A stretch of DNA of 35,759 bases from contig CAZXSM010000009.1 of the NCBI GenBank assembly GCA_964643255.1, positions 1 through 35,759 of the forward strand. Direction: 5' to 3'. Every line of letters starts with the position of its first letter. Positions within the stretch are counted from its first letter, which is position 1. Positions 22,398 through 29,914 of the stretch are shown here, one piece after another. The notes under the pieces are model-generated. The model was not told the origin of the DNA. It worked only from the letters and a program-made list of their open reading frames with translations, and made no database searches. The position numbers and the translations under genes were made by a program. The stretch comes from JAAYRG01 sp964643255 (GTDB lineage: Bacteria > Bacillota > Clostridia > Lachnospirales > Lachnospiraceae).

Positions 22398-22424
22398 TAA
22401 TTTATGTAAAAACACTTCTTATGT
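22398..22424 (-). promoter_or_regulatory. candidate sigma-K-type promoter of the subtilase
   Basis: Minus strand: C-AC-A (AC at 22424-22423), 16-bp spacer, CATAAATTA (22406-22398), the same layout as before the Cys/Gly-rich gene. TATAAT follows directly (22397-22392) but lacks a recognisable -35, so ordinary sigma-A use cannot be excluded. Confidence 0.35.
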
Positions 22425-22497
22425 GAGTAAGTATCTTGGCCTTTTTAGACTATAAATAATTTTTAAAAAGAAGTATAAACTATTTTCGTTTTTTGTA

Positions 22498-22551
22498 TTG
22501 ACATTAAAGAATAATTTTATATAATTAATAAATGGTTTAGTATTACTAAAC
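22498..22551 (+). promoter_or_regulatory. promoter and palindromic operator of the polyamine operon
   Basis: -35 TTGACA (22498-22503), 16-bp spacer, -10 TATAAT (22520-22525). Nine bases later comes the perfect 17-bp palindrome GTTTAGTA-T-TACTAAAC (22535-22551), placed over or just after the start of transcription. It is the likely binding site of the HTH-cupin protein encoded next. A second short repeat, CTTATA/TATAAG (22551-22571), runs up to the ribosome binding site. Confidence 0.65.
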
Positions 22552-22581
22552 TTATAGTTTGATATTATAAGGAGGATTACA

Positions 22582-23121
22582 TTGGAAATTGGTGAAAAGA
22601 TCAAAGAACTTCGGATGCAAAAAGGTTTAACACAGGAAGAATTAGCTGACCGTGCTGAGCTTTCAAAAGGATTTATATCTCAACTTGAAAGAGATTTAAC
22701 TTCTCCCTCAATTGCAACCCTAGTAGATATACTACAATCCTTAGGTACTAATCTAGAAGACTTTTTTGTAAATTCATCTCCAGAACAAGTTGTGTTTAGT
22801 AAAGAAGACTTTTTTGAGAAAGATGATAATGAATACTTAAATAATATTAAATGGATTATTCCTAATGCGCAAAAAAACATGATGGAACCCATTTTATTAA
22901 CCCTTGAACCTGGCGGTTCTACTTATCCTGATAGTCCTCATGAAGGAGAAGAATTTGGATATGTATTAAAGGGAAGCATTACAATTAACATAGGTAATAA
23001 AATATATAAAGCTAAAAAAGGGGAAGCCTTTTATTATGAGGCATCAAATACCCACTATATATCAGCATCAAGTAGATATGGTGCACAACTTATATGGGTT
23101 TCTACACCACCAAGCTTTTAA
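22582..23121 (+). CDS. HTH-XRE/cupin transcriptional regulator of polyamine transport
   Basis: The N-terminal XRE helix-turn-helix (residues about 5-60; 'LRMQKGLTQEELADRAELSKGFISQLERDL') is joined to a C-terminal cupin domain (about 105-175; 'HEGEEFGYVLKGSITINIG' and 'GEAFYYEASNTHYISA'). The 179 residues fit PuuR-like regulators, which sense polyamines through the cupin. The start is TTG with GGAGG seven bases upstream. It heads the potABCD operon: potA begins 22 bp after its stop with its own ribosome binding site. The palindrome in its promoter suggests it represses itself and the transporter. Ligand identity is inferred from context. Confidence 0.88.
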   Translation: MEIGEKIKELRMQKGLTQEELADRAELSKGFISQLERDLTSPSIATLVDILQSLGTNLEDFFVNSSPEQVVFSKEDFFEKDDNEYLNNIKWIIPNAQKNMMEPILLTLEPGGSTYPDSPHEGEEFGYVLKGSITINIGNKIYKAKKGEAFYYEASNTHYISASSRYGAQLIWVSTPPSF

Positions 23122-23143
23122 ACTTACTAAGGAGGCATACATT

Positions 23144-24223
23144 ATGACTGACAAAAAACTTATTGATTTAGTAGGGATTACAAAGTCCTACGATGATAAT
23201 GTGATCTTAGACGATTTAAATCTTTATGTAAAAGAAAACGAATTTTTAACATTGCTAGGACCTAGTGGTTGCGGGAAAACAACTACCCTTAGAATTATTG
23301 GTGGTTTTGAAACTCCAAATAATGGTAGGGTTATATTTGAAGGCAAGGATATCACTGATTTAGAACCTTATGAAAGACAAGTAAACACTGTTTTTCAAAA
23401 GTATGCATTATTTCCCCATATGACTGTAGCTGAAAATATAGCTTTTGGGTTAAAAATCAAGAAAAAATCCAAGAATTATATTAATGATAAAATTACTAAT
23501 GCTTTAAAACTAGTTAACCTTGATGGTTACGAAGACCGTCCACCGAATTCACTTAGTGGTGGCCAACAGCAAAGAGTAGCCATTGCAAGAGCAATTGTAA
23601 ATGAACCAAAAGTTTTGTTATTAGATGAACCTTTAGGAGCCCTAGATTTAAAATTGCGCCAAGATATGCAATATGAATTAATTAGGTTGAAAAACGAACT
23701 AGGAATTACTTTTGTATATGTCACCCATGATCAAGAAGAAGCTCTAACAATGTCAGATACAATTGTCGTTATGAATCAAGGATATATTCAACAAATTGGG
23801 TCACCTGTTGATATCTATAATGAACCTAAAAATGCATTTGTTGCAGACTTTATTGGTGATAGCAATATAATTAGTGGAACCTTTGTAAAAAATAAACTAG
23901 TTAATATATTAGGGGCAAATTTCGCTTGTGTAGATGTTGGTTTTCCTGAAAACAAGACTGTAGATGTTGTTATAAGACCTGAGGATGTTGATATAGTAAG
24001 CCCTGAAGATGGTTATATTAGTGGAACTATTACCTCTCTGACTTTTAAGGGTGTTCATTATGAAATGGAAATCTTAGCAAATGGCTACAATTGGCTAGTA
24101 CACAGTACTGTTCTTTATCCTGTTGGTGAAAATGTTGGAATTAAAGTAGATCCTTTTAATATCCATATTATGAATAAACCTGAATCAGAAGATGAAGAGG
24201 CGGTGGTAATAGATGAAGACTAA
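23144..24223 (+). CDS. potA: spermidine/putrescine ABC transporter ATP-binding protein
   Basis: This ATPase energises polyamine uptake. The 359 residues contain Walker A 'GPSGCGKTT' (about 39-47), the Q-loop region 'TVFQKYALFPHMTVAENIAFGL', signature 'LSGGQQQRVAIARAI', Walker B 'VLLLDEPLGALD' and the switch His in 'VTHDQEEALTMSD'. A C-terminal TOBE domain follows ('DVVIRPEDVDIV'). The open frame extends back into the regulator gene, but ATG 23144 has GGAGG nine bases upstream and gives the usual short N-terminus. It overlaps potB by 11 bp. Confidence 0.95.
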   Translation: MTDKKLIDLVGITKSYDDNVILDDLNLYVKENEFLTLLGPSGCGKTTTLRIIGGFETPNNGRVIFEGKDITDLEPYERQVNTVFQKYALFPHMTVAENIAFGLKIKKKSKNYINDKITNALKLVNLDGYEDRPPNSLSGGQQQRVAIARAIVNEPKVLLLDEPLGALDLKLRQDMQYELIRLKNELGITFVYVTHDQEEALTMSDTIVVMNQGYIQQIGSPVDIYNEPKNAFVADFIGDSNIISGTFVKNKLVNILGANFACVDVGFPENKTVDVVIRPEDVDIVSPEDGYISGTITSLTFKGVHYEMEILANGYNWLVHSTVLYPVGENVGIKVDPFNIHIMNKPESEDEEAVVIDED

Positions 24224-25037
24224 GAAATGGCTCTCTTATCCATATTTAATATGGATGGTAGGTTTCATATTAATACCACTTTTCTTAATAGTATATTACG
24301 GTTTTACTAATAGGTCAGGGGAATTTACTTTAGATAATATTGCCTTAATCGGAACAACAATCAATAGAAACGCTTTGTTTTTATCTTTAAAGCTATCATT
24401 TATTAGTACCCTAGTATGTTTATTACTTGCTTATCCCTTGGCACTGATTTTAAGGCGTTTGAATGTAACTAATTCAAGTTTTATAGTGCTTATATTTATT
24501 CTACCAATGTGGATGAATTCACTCCTACGTACACTAGCTTGGCAGAATATACTAGAAAATACAGGAATACTAAATAGAATACTTGAGTTTTTTAATTTAC
24601 CTACTCTTAGCATAATAAATACACCCTCAGCTATTATGATAGGTATGGTTTATAACTTTCTACCATTTATGATTTTACCTATATATAATAGTTTAATTAA
24701 AATAAAGGACGATATTATTAATGCAGCCAATGATTTAGGGGCTAATTATTTTCAAACATTTATAAGAATTATATGGCCTTTAAGTTTTCCTGGTGTAGTA
24801 AGTGGTGTTATTATGGTTTTTGTTCCATCTTTAACTACATTTGCAATATCAGATATTTTAGGCGGAAGTAAAGTTGTCTTAATAGGTAATATAATCGAAC
24901 AGCAATTTAAAATCGTAAACAATTGGCATACAGGATCTGGTCTTTCATTGGTATTAATGGTTTTTATAATAATTAGCATGGCTATTCTTGCAAAATACGA
25001 TAAAAGTGAAACTAAGTCAGGAGGGCAAGTACTATGA
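24213..25037 (+). CDS. potB: spermidine/putrescine ABC transporter permease
   Basis: A membrane permease of 274 residues with about six hydrophobic segments, the first at residues about 8-30. The EAA-type coupling loop 'NAANDLGANYFQTFIRIIWP' (about 170-190) contacts PotA. Family features such as 'SLKLSFISTLVCLLLAYPLAL' near residue 60 and 'LPMWMNSLLRTLAWQ' fit PotB. Its ATG lies inside the end of potA, and its stop overlaps the potC start in ATGA, so the subunits are translationally coupled. Confidence 0.93.
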   Translation: MKTKKWLSYPYLIWMVGFILIPLFLIVYYGFTNRSGEFTLDNIALIGTTINRNALFLSLKLSFISTLVCLLLAYPLALILRRLNVTNSSFIVLIFILPMWMNSLLRTLAWQNILENTGILNRILEFFNLPTLSIINTPSAIMIGMVYNFLPFMILPIYNSLIKIKDDIINAANDLGANYFQTFIRIIWPLSFPGVVSGVIMVFVPSLTTFAISDILGGSKVVLIGNIIEQQFKIVNNWHTGSGLSLVLMVFIIISMAILAKYDKSETKSGGQVL

Positions 25038-25831
25038 AAAAGAATATACATTATTTCCTCCATAGGTTCTATATAGCTTTAATTCTACTTTTTTTATATG
25101 CTCCAATTTTAATATTAATTGTTTTATCTTTTAATGAATCTAAATCAAGATCAAAATGGGGCGGATTTACATTTAGATGGTATATAGACTTGTTCCAAAA
25201 CCAAGGAATAATGAATGCACTTTATACTACTCTTATTATTGCCTTTTTATCTGCATTAATCGCTACAGTAATAGGTACATTGGCCTCTGTTGGAATAAGC
25301 AGAATGAAAAAAGGTCCAAGAACAGCTATTCTAGGGATAACAAATATTCCTATGTTAAATGCTGATATAGTAACTGCTATCTCACTAATGTTATTATTTG
25401 TAGCTATAGGTATGAACCTAGGTTTTAATACTGTTTTAATATCCCATATAACATTTAATATTCCTTATGTAATCTTAAGTGTTATGCCAAAACTAAAGCA
25501 GCTTACACCAAACACTTATGAAGCTGCCCTTGATCTAGGTGCTAAACCTGCTTACGCTTTTGTGAAAGTAGTATTACCGGAAATATTTCCTGGTGTCTTA
25601 TCAGGATTTTTACTAAGCTTTACCATGTCATTAGATGACTTTGTAATAACTCATTTTACAAAGGGAATATCTGTTGATACTTTATCAACAAAAATATATA
25701 CAGAAGTACGTAAAGGTATAAAACCCGAAATGTACGCCTTATCAACCCTTATGTTTGTATCTGTTTTTATATTATTGATACTAGTAAATATAAGTAAAGA
25801 CAAGCAATTGTCTAAACAAAAATCAAAATAA
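25034..25831 (+). CDS. potC: spermidine/putrescine ABC transporter permease
   Basis: This is the partner permease of 265 residues, again with about six membrane segments. It has the PotC-like 'APILILIVLSFNESKS' near the N-terminus, 'WGGFTFRWYIDLF', and the EAA loop 'YEAALDLGAKPAYAFVKVVL' (about 155-175), then 'SFTMSLDDFVITHF', typical of PotC. GGAGG lies about eight bases before ATG, inside potB. The substrate-binding protein gene follows after about 53 bp. Confidence 0.93.
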   Translation: MKKNIHYFLHRFYIALILLFLYAPILILIVLSFNESKSRSKWGGFTFRWYIDLFQNQGIMNALYTTLIIAFLSALIATVIGTLASVGISRMKKGPRTAILGITNIPMLNADIVTAISLMLLFVAIGMNLGFNTVLISHITFNIPYVILSVMPKLKQLTPNTYEAALDLGAKPAYAFVKVVLPEIFPGVLSGFLLSFTMSLDDFVITHFTKGISVDTLSTKIYTEVRKGIKPEMYALSTLMFVSVFILLILVNISKDKQLSKQKSK

Positions 25832-25884
25832 TATAAGAAAAAGTGATATATTTTTTTTGGACACTTTTTATATTGGAGGAAGAC

Positions 25885-26961
25885 ATGAAAAGAATAAAAT
25901 TATTAGTTTTTAGCTTAATTATAGGGGTTTTAACTTTGACAGGATGTCAAAAAGATGATAGCCCTATTGTAAATGTATATAACTGGGGTGAATATATTGA
26001 CCCTGATGTAATTGATATGTTTGAAGAAGAAACTGGAATCAAGGTTAAATATGTAGAGTTTGTTACTAATGAAGATATGTACCCTGTAATAGAAACCGGA
26101 TCTGTTGTTTATGATGTTGTTGCTCCATCAGACTATATGATACAGAAAATGATATCAGAAGATTTACTTCAAGAAATCAATTTTGATAATATCCCAAATG
26201 CAAAAAATATAAAAGAAGTTCACTGGGAAAATTCACAACAATTTGATCCTGAGAATAAATATAGCGTACCTTATACATGGGGAACTTTAGGTATATTATA
26301 TAATACTGCTATGATTGATACTGAAATCGATAGTTGGGCGTCAATATTCGATGAGGACTTTATGAAAGAACATGGCTATGATGGAAAGGTTCTTATGATT
26401 GATAGTGTTAGAGACGCATTTGCAATTGCCCATTCTTATCTTGGAAATAATATAAATTCTACTGATGAAGCTGAAATAGAAGAAGCAAAAGTTTTATTAC
26501 AAGAACAATACTCATATGTTGATGCCTATGTAATCGACCAAGTTAGGGACAAGATGATTGGTGGGGAAAACCCAATTGGTATTATATATTCTGGAGAGGC
26601 TATTTATACCCAAAGAGAAAACCCTGATTTAGAATATTTTGTTCCTAAAGAAGGTTCTAACGTTTGGATTGACAGCTGGGTAATACCAAAGAATTCTGAA
26701 AATGTTGAAAATGCCGAAAAATGGATCGACTTTATGTGTAGACCAGATATTGCACTAATGAATTTCGACTTTATTACTTATTCTACACCTAACCAAGCTG
26801 CATGGGAGCTAATAGAGGAAGAGGATATAAAACACAGTCAAATCGCATTTCCAGATGATTCTATCCTAGATAGATGTGTTGCCTTTGAGTATCTTGGTAG
26901 CGATATAGACGAGCTATACCTACAAAAATGGAATGAAGTTAAGTCTGGCTTAACTGAGTAA
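25885..26961 (+). CDS. potD: spermidine/putrescine-binding lipoprotein
   Basis: The extracellular solute-binding lipoprotein of the Pot system. The signal peptide ends in a lipobox 'LTLTGC' with Cys21 as the lipid anchor. The mature protein begins acidic and has the PotD-type 'VYNWGEYIDPDVIDMFEEET' block, 'YDVVAPSDYMI', 'YSVPYTWGTLGILYN' and 'WIDSWVIPKNSENVENAEKW'. The 358 residues are normal length. A longer open frame begins 14 codons earlier, but ATG 25885 has GGAGG upstream and gives a proper signal peptide. The operon ends at the terminator 26970-27031. Confidence 0.95.
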   Translation: MKRIKLLVFSLIIGVLTLTGCQKDDSPIVNVYNWGEYIDPDVIDMFEEETGIKVKYVEFVTNEDMYPVIETGSVVYDVVAPSDYMIQKMISEDLLQEINFDNIPNAKNIKEVHWENSQQFDPENKYSVPYTWGTLGILYNTAMIDTEIDSWASIFDEDFMKEHGYDGKVLMIDSVRDAFAIAHSYLGNNINSTDEAEIEEAKVLLQEQYSYVDAYVIDQVRDKMIGGENPIGIIYSGEAIYTQRENPDLEYFVPKEGSNVWIDSWVIPKNSENVENAEKWIDFMCRPDIALMNFDFITYSTPNQAAWELIEEEDIKHSQIAFPDDSILDRCVAFEYLGSDIDELYLQKWNEVKSGLTE

Positions 26962-26969
26962 ACCTAATA

Positions 26970-27031
26970 AAGGGACCTTTTATTTGACCTGTTTTCTTAT
27001 ATTTGAAAACAGGTCAAATGAAAGGTCCCTT
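26970..27031. terminator. very long hairpin closing the pot operon
   Basis: AAGGGACCTTT (26970-26980) pairs with AAAGGTCCCTT (27021-27031), and ATTTGACCTGTTTTC (26982-26996) with GAAAACAGGTCAAAT (27005-27019). A single T-G pair joins them, giving a 27-bp stem and an 8-base loop. It lies 8 bp past potD and also serves the convergent dehydrogenase gene. Confidence 0.85.
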
Positions 27032-27080
27032 ATTATCTTCAATAAATTATATATCACTAGCTAGTCAATGGTTAGACTTA

Positions 27081-28040
27081 CTAGCCTTTTACTATATTAC
27101 GTTCTATACCATTTAAATAAGCTTTTATATTTTCATAAACTTCTCTGGTGCAACGTCTTCTAGATTCAACACTTGCCCAGGCTATGTGAGGTGTTATTAT
27201 TAATTTCTTACTGTCTTTAATTTTTAGTAGTGGATTATCTATAGCCATTGGTTCCCTACTTAATACATCCAAACCTGCACCTGCAATTTGATCATTTTCT
27301 AGGGCATTAGCTAGTGCTGCTTCATTTATAATAGAGCCGCGTCCTAAGTTTAGTAAGATTGCTGTGTTTTTCATTTTACTTAAGGCTTGTTCATCGATTA
27401 GGTTGTCTGTAGAAGCATTTAAGGGTGCGTGGATTGAAATAATATCTGATGTGGTTAGTAATTCATCAAAGTCTACTCTCTCATAGCTTGGATTAGAGTT
27501 TCTTCCTGATGTTGAATAGTAAATAACTTTGCAGCCAAAAGCTTTAGCTATATCTGCCACTCCTCTTCCAATATCTCCTAGCCCTATTATTCCCCATGTC
27601 TTTCCATATAGTTCATTAAACTTTACATCCAAATTGCTAAAGATTTCGTGTTTTGTATATTTTTCAGACTTAACAAATTCATCGAAAAAGCTTAACTTTT
27701 CATATACATAAAATAGTAATGCAAATGTGTGTTGGACAACAGAGTTTGTTGAATAACCTTTTACATTTGCAACTGCTATATTTCGCTTATTAGTATAATT
27801 GAAGTCTATATTGTTTGTTCCAGTTGCAGTTAAACATATTAACTTTATATTATTTGTGTCTTTCAATGTTTCTTCATTCATAGCCGCCTTATTAGCTATA
27901 ATGATATCTGCGTCTTGTACTTTTTTATTAATACTTTCTGTATCAGAAGTTTTATATTTTATTACTTGTCCAAATTCTTTAAATATAGATAAATCTATGT
28001 CATTACCTAGAGTATCAGCTTCTGTAAACACAATTTTCAT
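27081..28040 (-). CDS. D-isomer-specific 2-hydroxyacid dehydrogenase
   Basis: This NAD-dependent enzyme reduces 2-keto acids to D-2-hydroxy acids, or the reverse. The 319 residues have the split catalytic domain around a Rossmann fold ('GIIGLGDIGRGVADIAKAFG', about 145-165). Catalytic residues are visible: Arg in 'NLGRGSIIN', Glu in 'AGLDVLSREPM' and His in 'ITPHIAWAS'. It resembles glycerate dehydrogenase/hydroxypyruvate reductase-like members, but the substrate cannot be read. The longest frame starts at TTG two codons earlier; ATG 28040 is eight bases from AAGGAG and is preferred. It follows trpS by 68 bp without a terminator. Confidence 0.88.
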   Translation of the reverse strand: MKIVFTEADTLGNDIDLSIFKEFGQVIKYKTSDTESINKKVQDADIIIANKAAMNEETLKDTNNIKLICLTATGTNNIDFNYTNKRNIAVANVKGYSTNSVVQHTFALLFYVYEKLSFFDEFVKSEKYTKHEIFSNLDVKFNELYGKTWGIIGLGDIGRGVADIAKAFGCKVIYYSTSGRNSNPSYERVDFDELLTTSDIISIHAPLNASTDNLIDEQALSKMKNTAILLNLGRGSIINEAALANALENDQIAGAGLDVLSREPMAIDNPLLKIKDSKKLIITPHIAWASVESRRRCTREVYENIKAYLNGIERNIVKG

Positions 28041-28108
28041 GGGCAAATCTCCTTACATTAAAATATAATTAATAGGTAATTGCGAAACATCTTGTGTTTT
28101 TATCGGAG

Positions 28109-29113
28109 TTATCTTACCTTTACTGGGAAACCAACTTTTTTCTGTACTTTTCTTAAAGTTTTGTTTGCATAGTAATTAGCTTTGTCAGCATTTTCCTTGA
28201 TTACTGTATCAATGTATGCCTTGTCCTTAGATAAGTCTTCAACCCTGTCTTGAAGTGGTTTAAGACTAGATGCTACAGCTTCTCCTACTGCAACTTTAAA
28301 GTCTCCATATCCTTTTCCATCAAATTCTCTTTCAACTTCTTTTGGACTCTTATCAGTTACTGCACTATATATATCAATAAGGTTCTTAATTCCAGCTTGC
28401 TCATCACTATAACGAATTTGATTTTCTGAGTCAGTTACTGCTCTTTTAAATTTACGAATTATAGTGTCTGTATCATCTAACAAATATATACTAGCATTAG
28501 GATTTTCATCTGATTTAGACATTTTTTTACTTGGGTCTTGTAAACTCATAATCCTTGCCCCTGACTTACCTATATAAGCTTCAGGTATAGTAAATACATC
28601 ACCATAAATATTATTAAATCTTTCAGCTATATCTCTTGTAATTTCTAAATGTTGCATTTGGTCTGAACCAACAGGCACAAGGTCAGTTTGATATAGTAAT
28701 ATATCTGCTGCCATTAAAACAGGGTAAGTAAACAAACCAGCATTTATATTATCTTCATTCTTTCTAGCCTTATCTTTAAATTGGGTCATCCTGTTTAATT
28801 CACCCATATATGTGAAACAGTTTAATATCCACATAAGTTCAGCATGGCCTGAAACATGGGATTGATAATATATACAATTTTTTTCAGGGTCTAAACCTGC
28901 TGCAATATAAAGAGTAAGTAAATTTCTCGCCTTTTTTCTAAGCTCAGCTGGGTTTTGTCTTACTGTTATTGAATGCATATCTACTACAGAGAAAAAACAT
29001 TCATGGTCTTCATTTAAAGTTACCCAGTTTTTTAGGGCACCTAAGTAATTCCCTAAAGTAAGATCCCCAGTTGCTTGCATTCCACTAAATAAAACCTTTT
29101 TTTCATTTAACAT
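28109..29113 (-). CDS. trpS: tryptophanyl-tRNA synthetase
   Basis: It charges tRNA(Trp). The 334 residues match the class I TrpRS length. The HIGH-type motif is 'GDLTLGNYLGAL' (about 17-28) and the KMSKS loop is 'SKKMSKSDENPNASIYLL' (about 200). 'MQHLEITRDIAERFN' and 'FTYPVLMAADILLYQTDLVPVG' are family blocks. GAGGTG lies upstream of ATG. I looked for a T-box leader in the 200 bp upstream and found no conserved T-box sequence or terminator there. Probably transcribed together with the downstream dehydrogenase. Confidence 0.96.
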   Translation of the reverse strand: MLNEKKVLFSGMQATGDLTLGNYLGALKNWVTLNEDHECFFSVVDMHSITVRQNPAELRKKARNLLTLYIAAGLDPEKNCIYYQSHVSGHAELMWILNCFTYMGELNRMTQFKDKARKNEDNINAGLFTYPVLMAADILLYQTDLVPVGSDQMQHLEITRDIAERFNNIYGDVFTIPEAYIGKSGARIMSLQDPSKKMSKSDENPNASIYLLDDTDTIIRKFKRAVTDSENQIRYSDEQAGIKNLIDIYSAVTDKSPKEVEREFDGKGYGDFKVAVGEAVASSLKPLQDRVEDLSKDKAYIDTVIKENADKANYYANKTLRKVQKKVGFPVKVR

Positions 29114-29365
29114 ATTTTACACCTCTATTGTTTATTTAAATAAGTATTTGATTATTTAATTAGTATTCACAATTCATAACTTTTATTTTATCATATAAAT
29201 TGTCAAAAATACAGTGTTATAACAAGATTAGAAAGACATGAGAAATATAAACTTTTAAGACTATACTTTTCTATTATTAACTAATTATGATATAATATAA
29301 ATATCTTATTTAAAATACTTTTGATTAATAACCATGTTTTTAATATAAAGAAAGGGTTGTATATT

Positions 29366-29848
29366 ATGAAAGAAATCGCTAGTTTTACTATTGATCACAT
29401 GAATTTACTAAGAGGTGTTTATGTATCAAGAAAAGATAAAGTAGCTAATAATACTCTAACAACATTTGATATTAGAATGACAAGACCTAACTTTGAACCA
29501 GTTATGAATACAGCTGAAGTTCATACAATTGAACATTTGGGAGCAACCTTCCTTAGGAATAATGAAGCCTTTAAGGACAAAGTTATATACTTTGGTCCTA
29601 TGGGATGTCGAACTGGCTTTTATCTAATTTTAACTGGTGATTATACATCTAAGGATATTCTTCCATTAATGACTGAAACTTTTGAATTTATTAGAGATTT
29701 CCAGGGTGATGTTCCTGGAGCCACAAAAGAAGGCTGTGGTAATTATTTAGATAATAACTTAGCCATGGCTAAATATATGGCAAAACGCTTTTTAGATGAA
29801 ACTCTTTATAATATCACAGATGAGAATTTAATATATCCTGGTGAGTAA
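29366..29848 (+). CDS. luxS: S-ribosylhomocysteine lyase (autoinducer-2 synthase)
   Basis: LuxS splits S-ribosylhomocysteine into homocysteine and DPD, the AI-2 precursor. The 160 residues match the family. The metal site is H53-x2-E56-H57 in 'HTIEHLGATFLRN' plus C124 in 'EGCGNYLDNNL'; the catalytic Cys is C81 in 'GPMGCRTGFYL'. The open frame reaches 15 codons further back, but ATG 29366 after AAAGGG gives the family start 'MKEIASFTIDH'. TATAAT (29291-29296) may be its -10. The nucleosidase gene (mtnN) that feeds it is not adjacent. Confidence 0.95.
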   Translation: MKEIASFTIDHMNLLRGVYVSRKDKVANNTLTTFDIRMTRPNFEPVMNTAEVHTIEHLGATFLRNNEAFKDKVIYFGPMGCRTGFYLILTGDYTSKDILPLMTETFEFIRDFQGDVPGATKEGCGNYLDNNLAMAKYMAKRFLDETLYNITDENLIYPGE

Positions 29849-29853
29849 TTATT

Positions 29854-29909
29854 AAAAGCTCTTTTTTGCCTAGTATAATATATACCCTTACTAGACAAAA
29901 AAGAGTTTT
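29854..29909. terminator. bidirectional terminator between luxS and the GH127 gene
   Basis: Arms CTCTTTTTTG (29859-29868) and CAAAAAAGAG (29896-29905), extended inward by CTAGT/ACTAG after one mismatch and outward by AAAA/TTTT around a bulged G. It sits between convergent genes. Confidence 0.8.
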
Positions 29910-29914
29910 CTTAA

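Noticed and set aside
22419..22604. 61-codon minus-strand frame upstream of the HTH-cupin gene
   Set aside because: It overlaps the promoter and operator of the polyamine operon, has Phe/Ile/Asn-rich low-complexity content and no Shine-Dalgarno.
23036..23143. 36-codon N-terminal extension of potA overlapping the regulator gene
   Set aside because: It has no ribosome binding site, while ATG 23144 has GGAGG and yields the normal PotA N-terminus.
29114..29320. Possible T-box leader before trpS
   Set aside because: No T-box core sequence, specifier stem or antiterminator/terminator pair was found in this AT-rich stretch.
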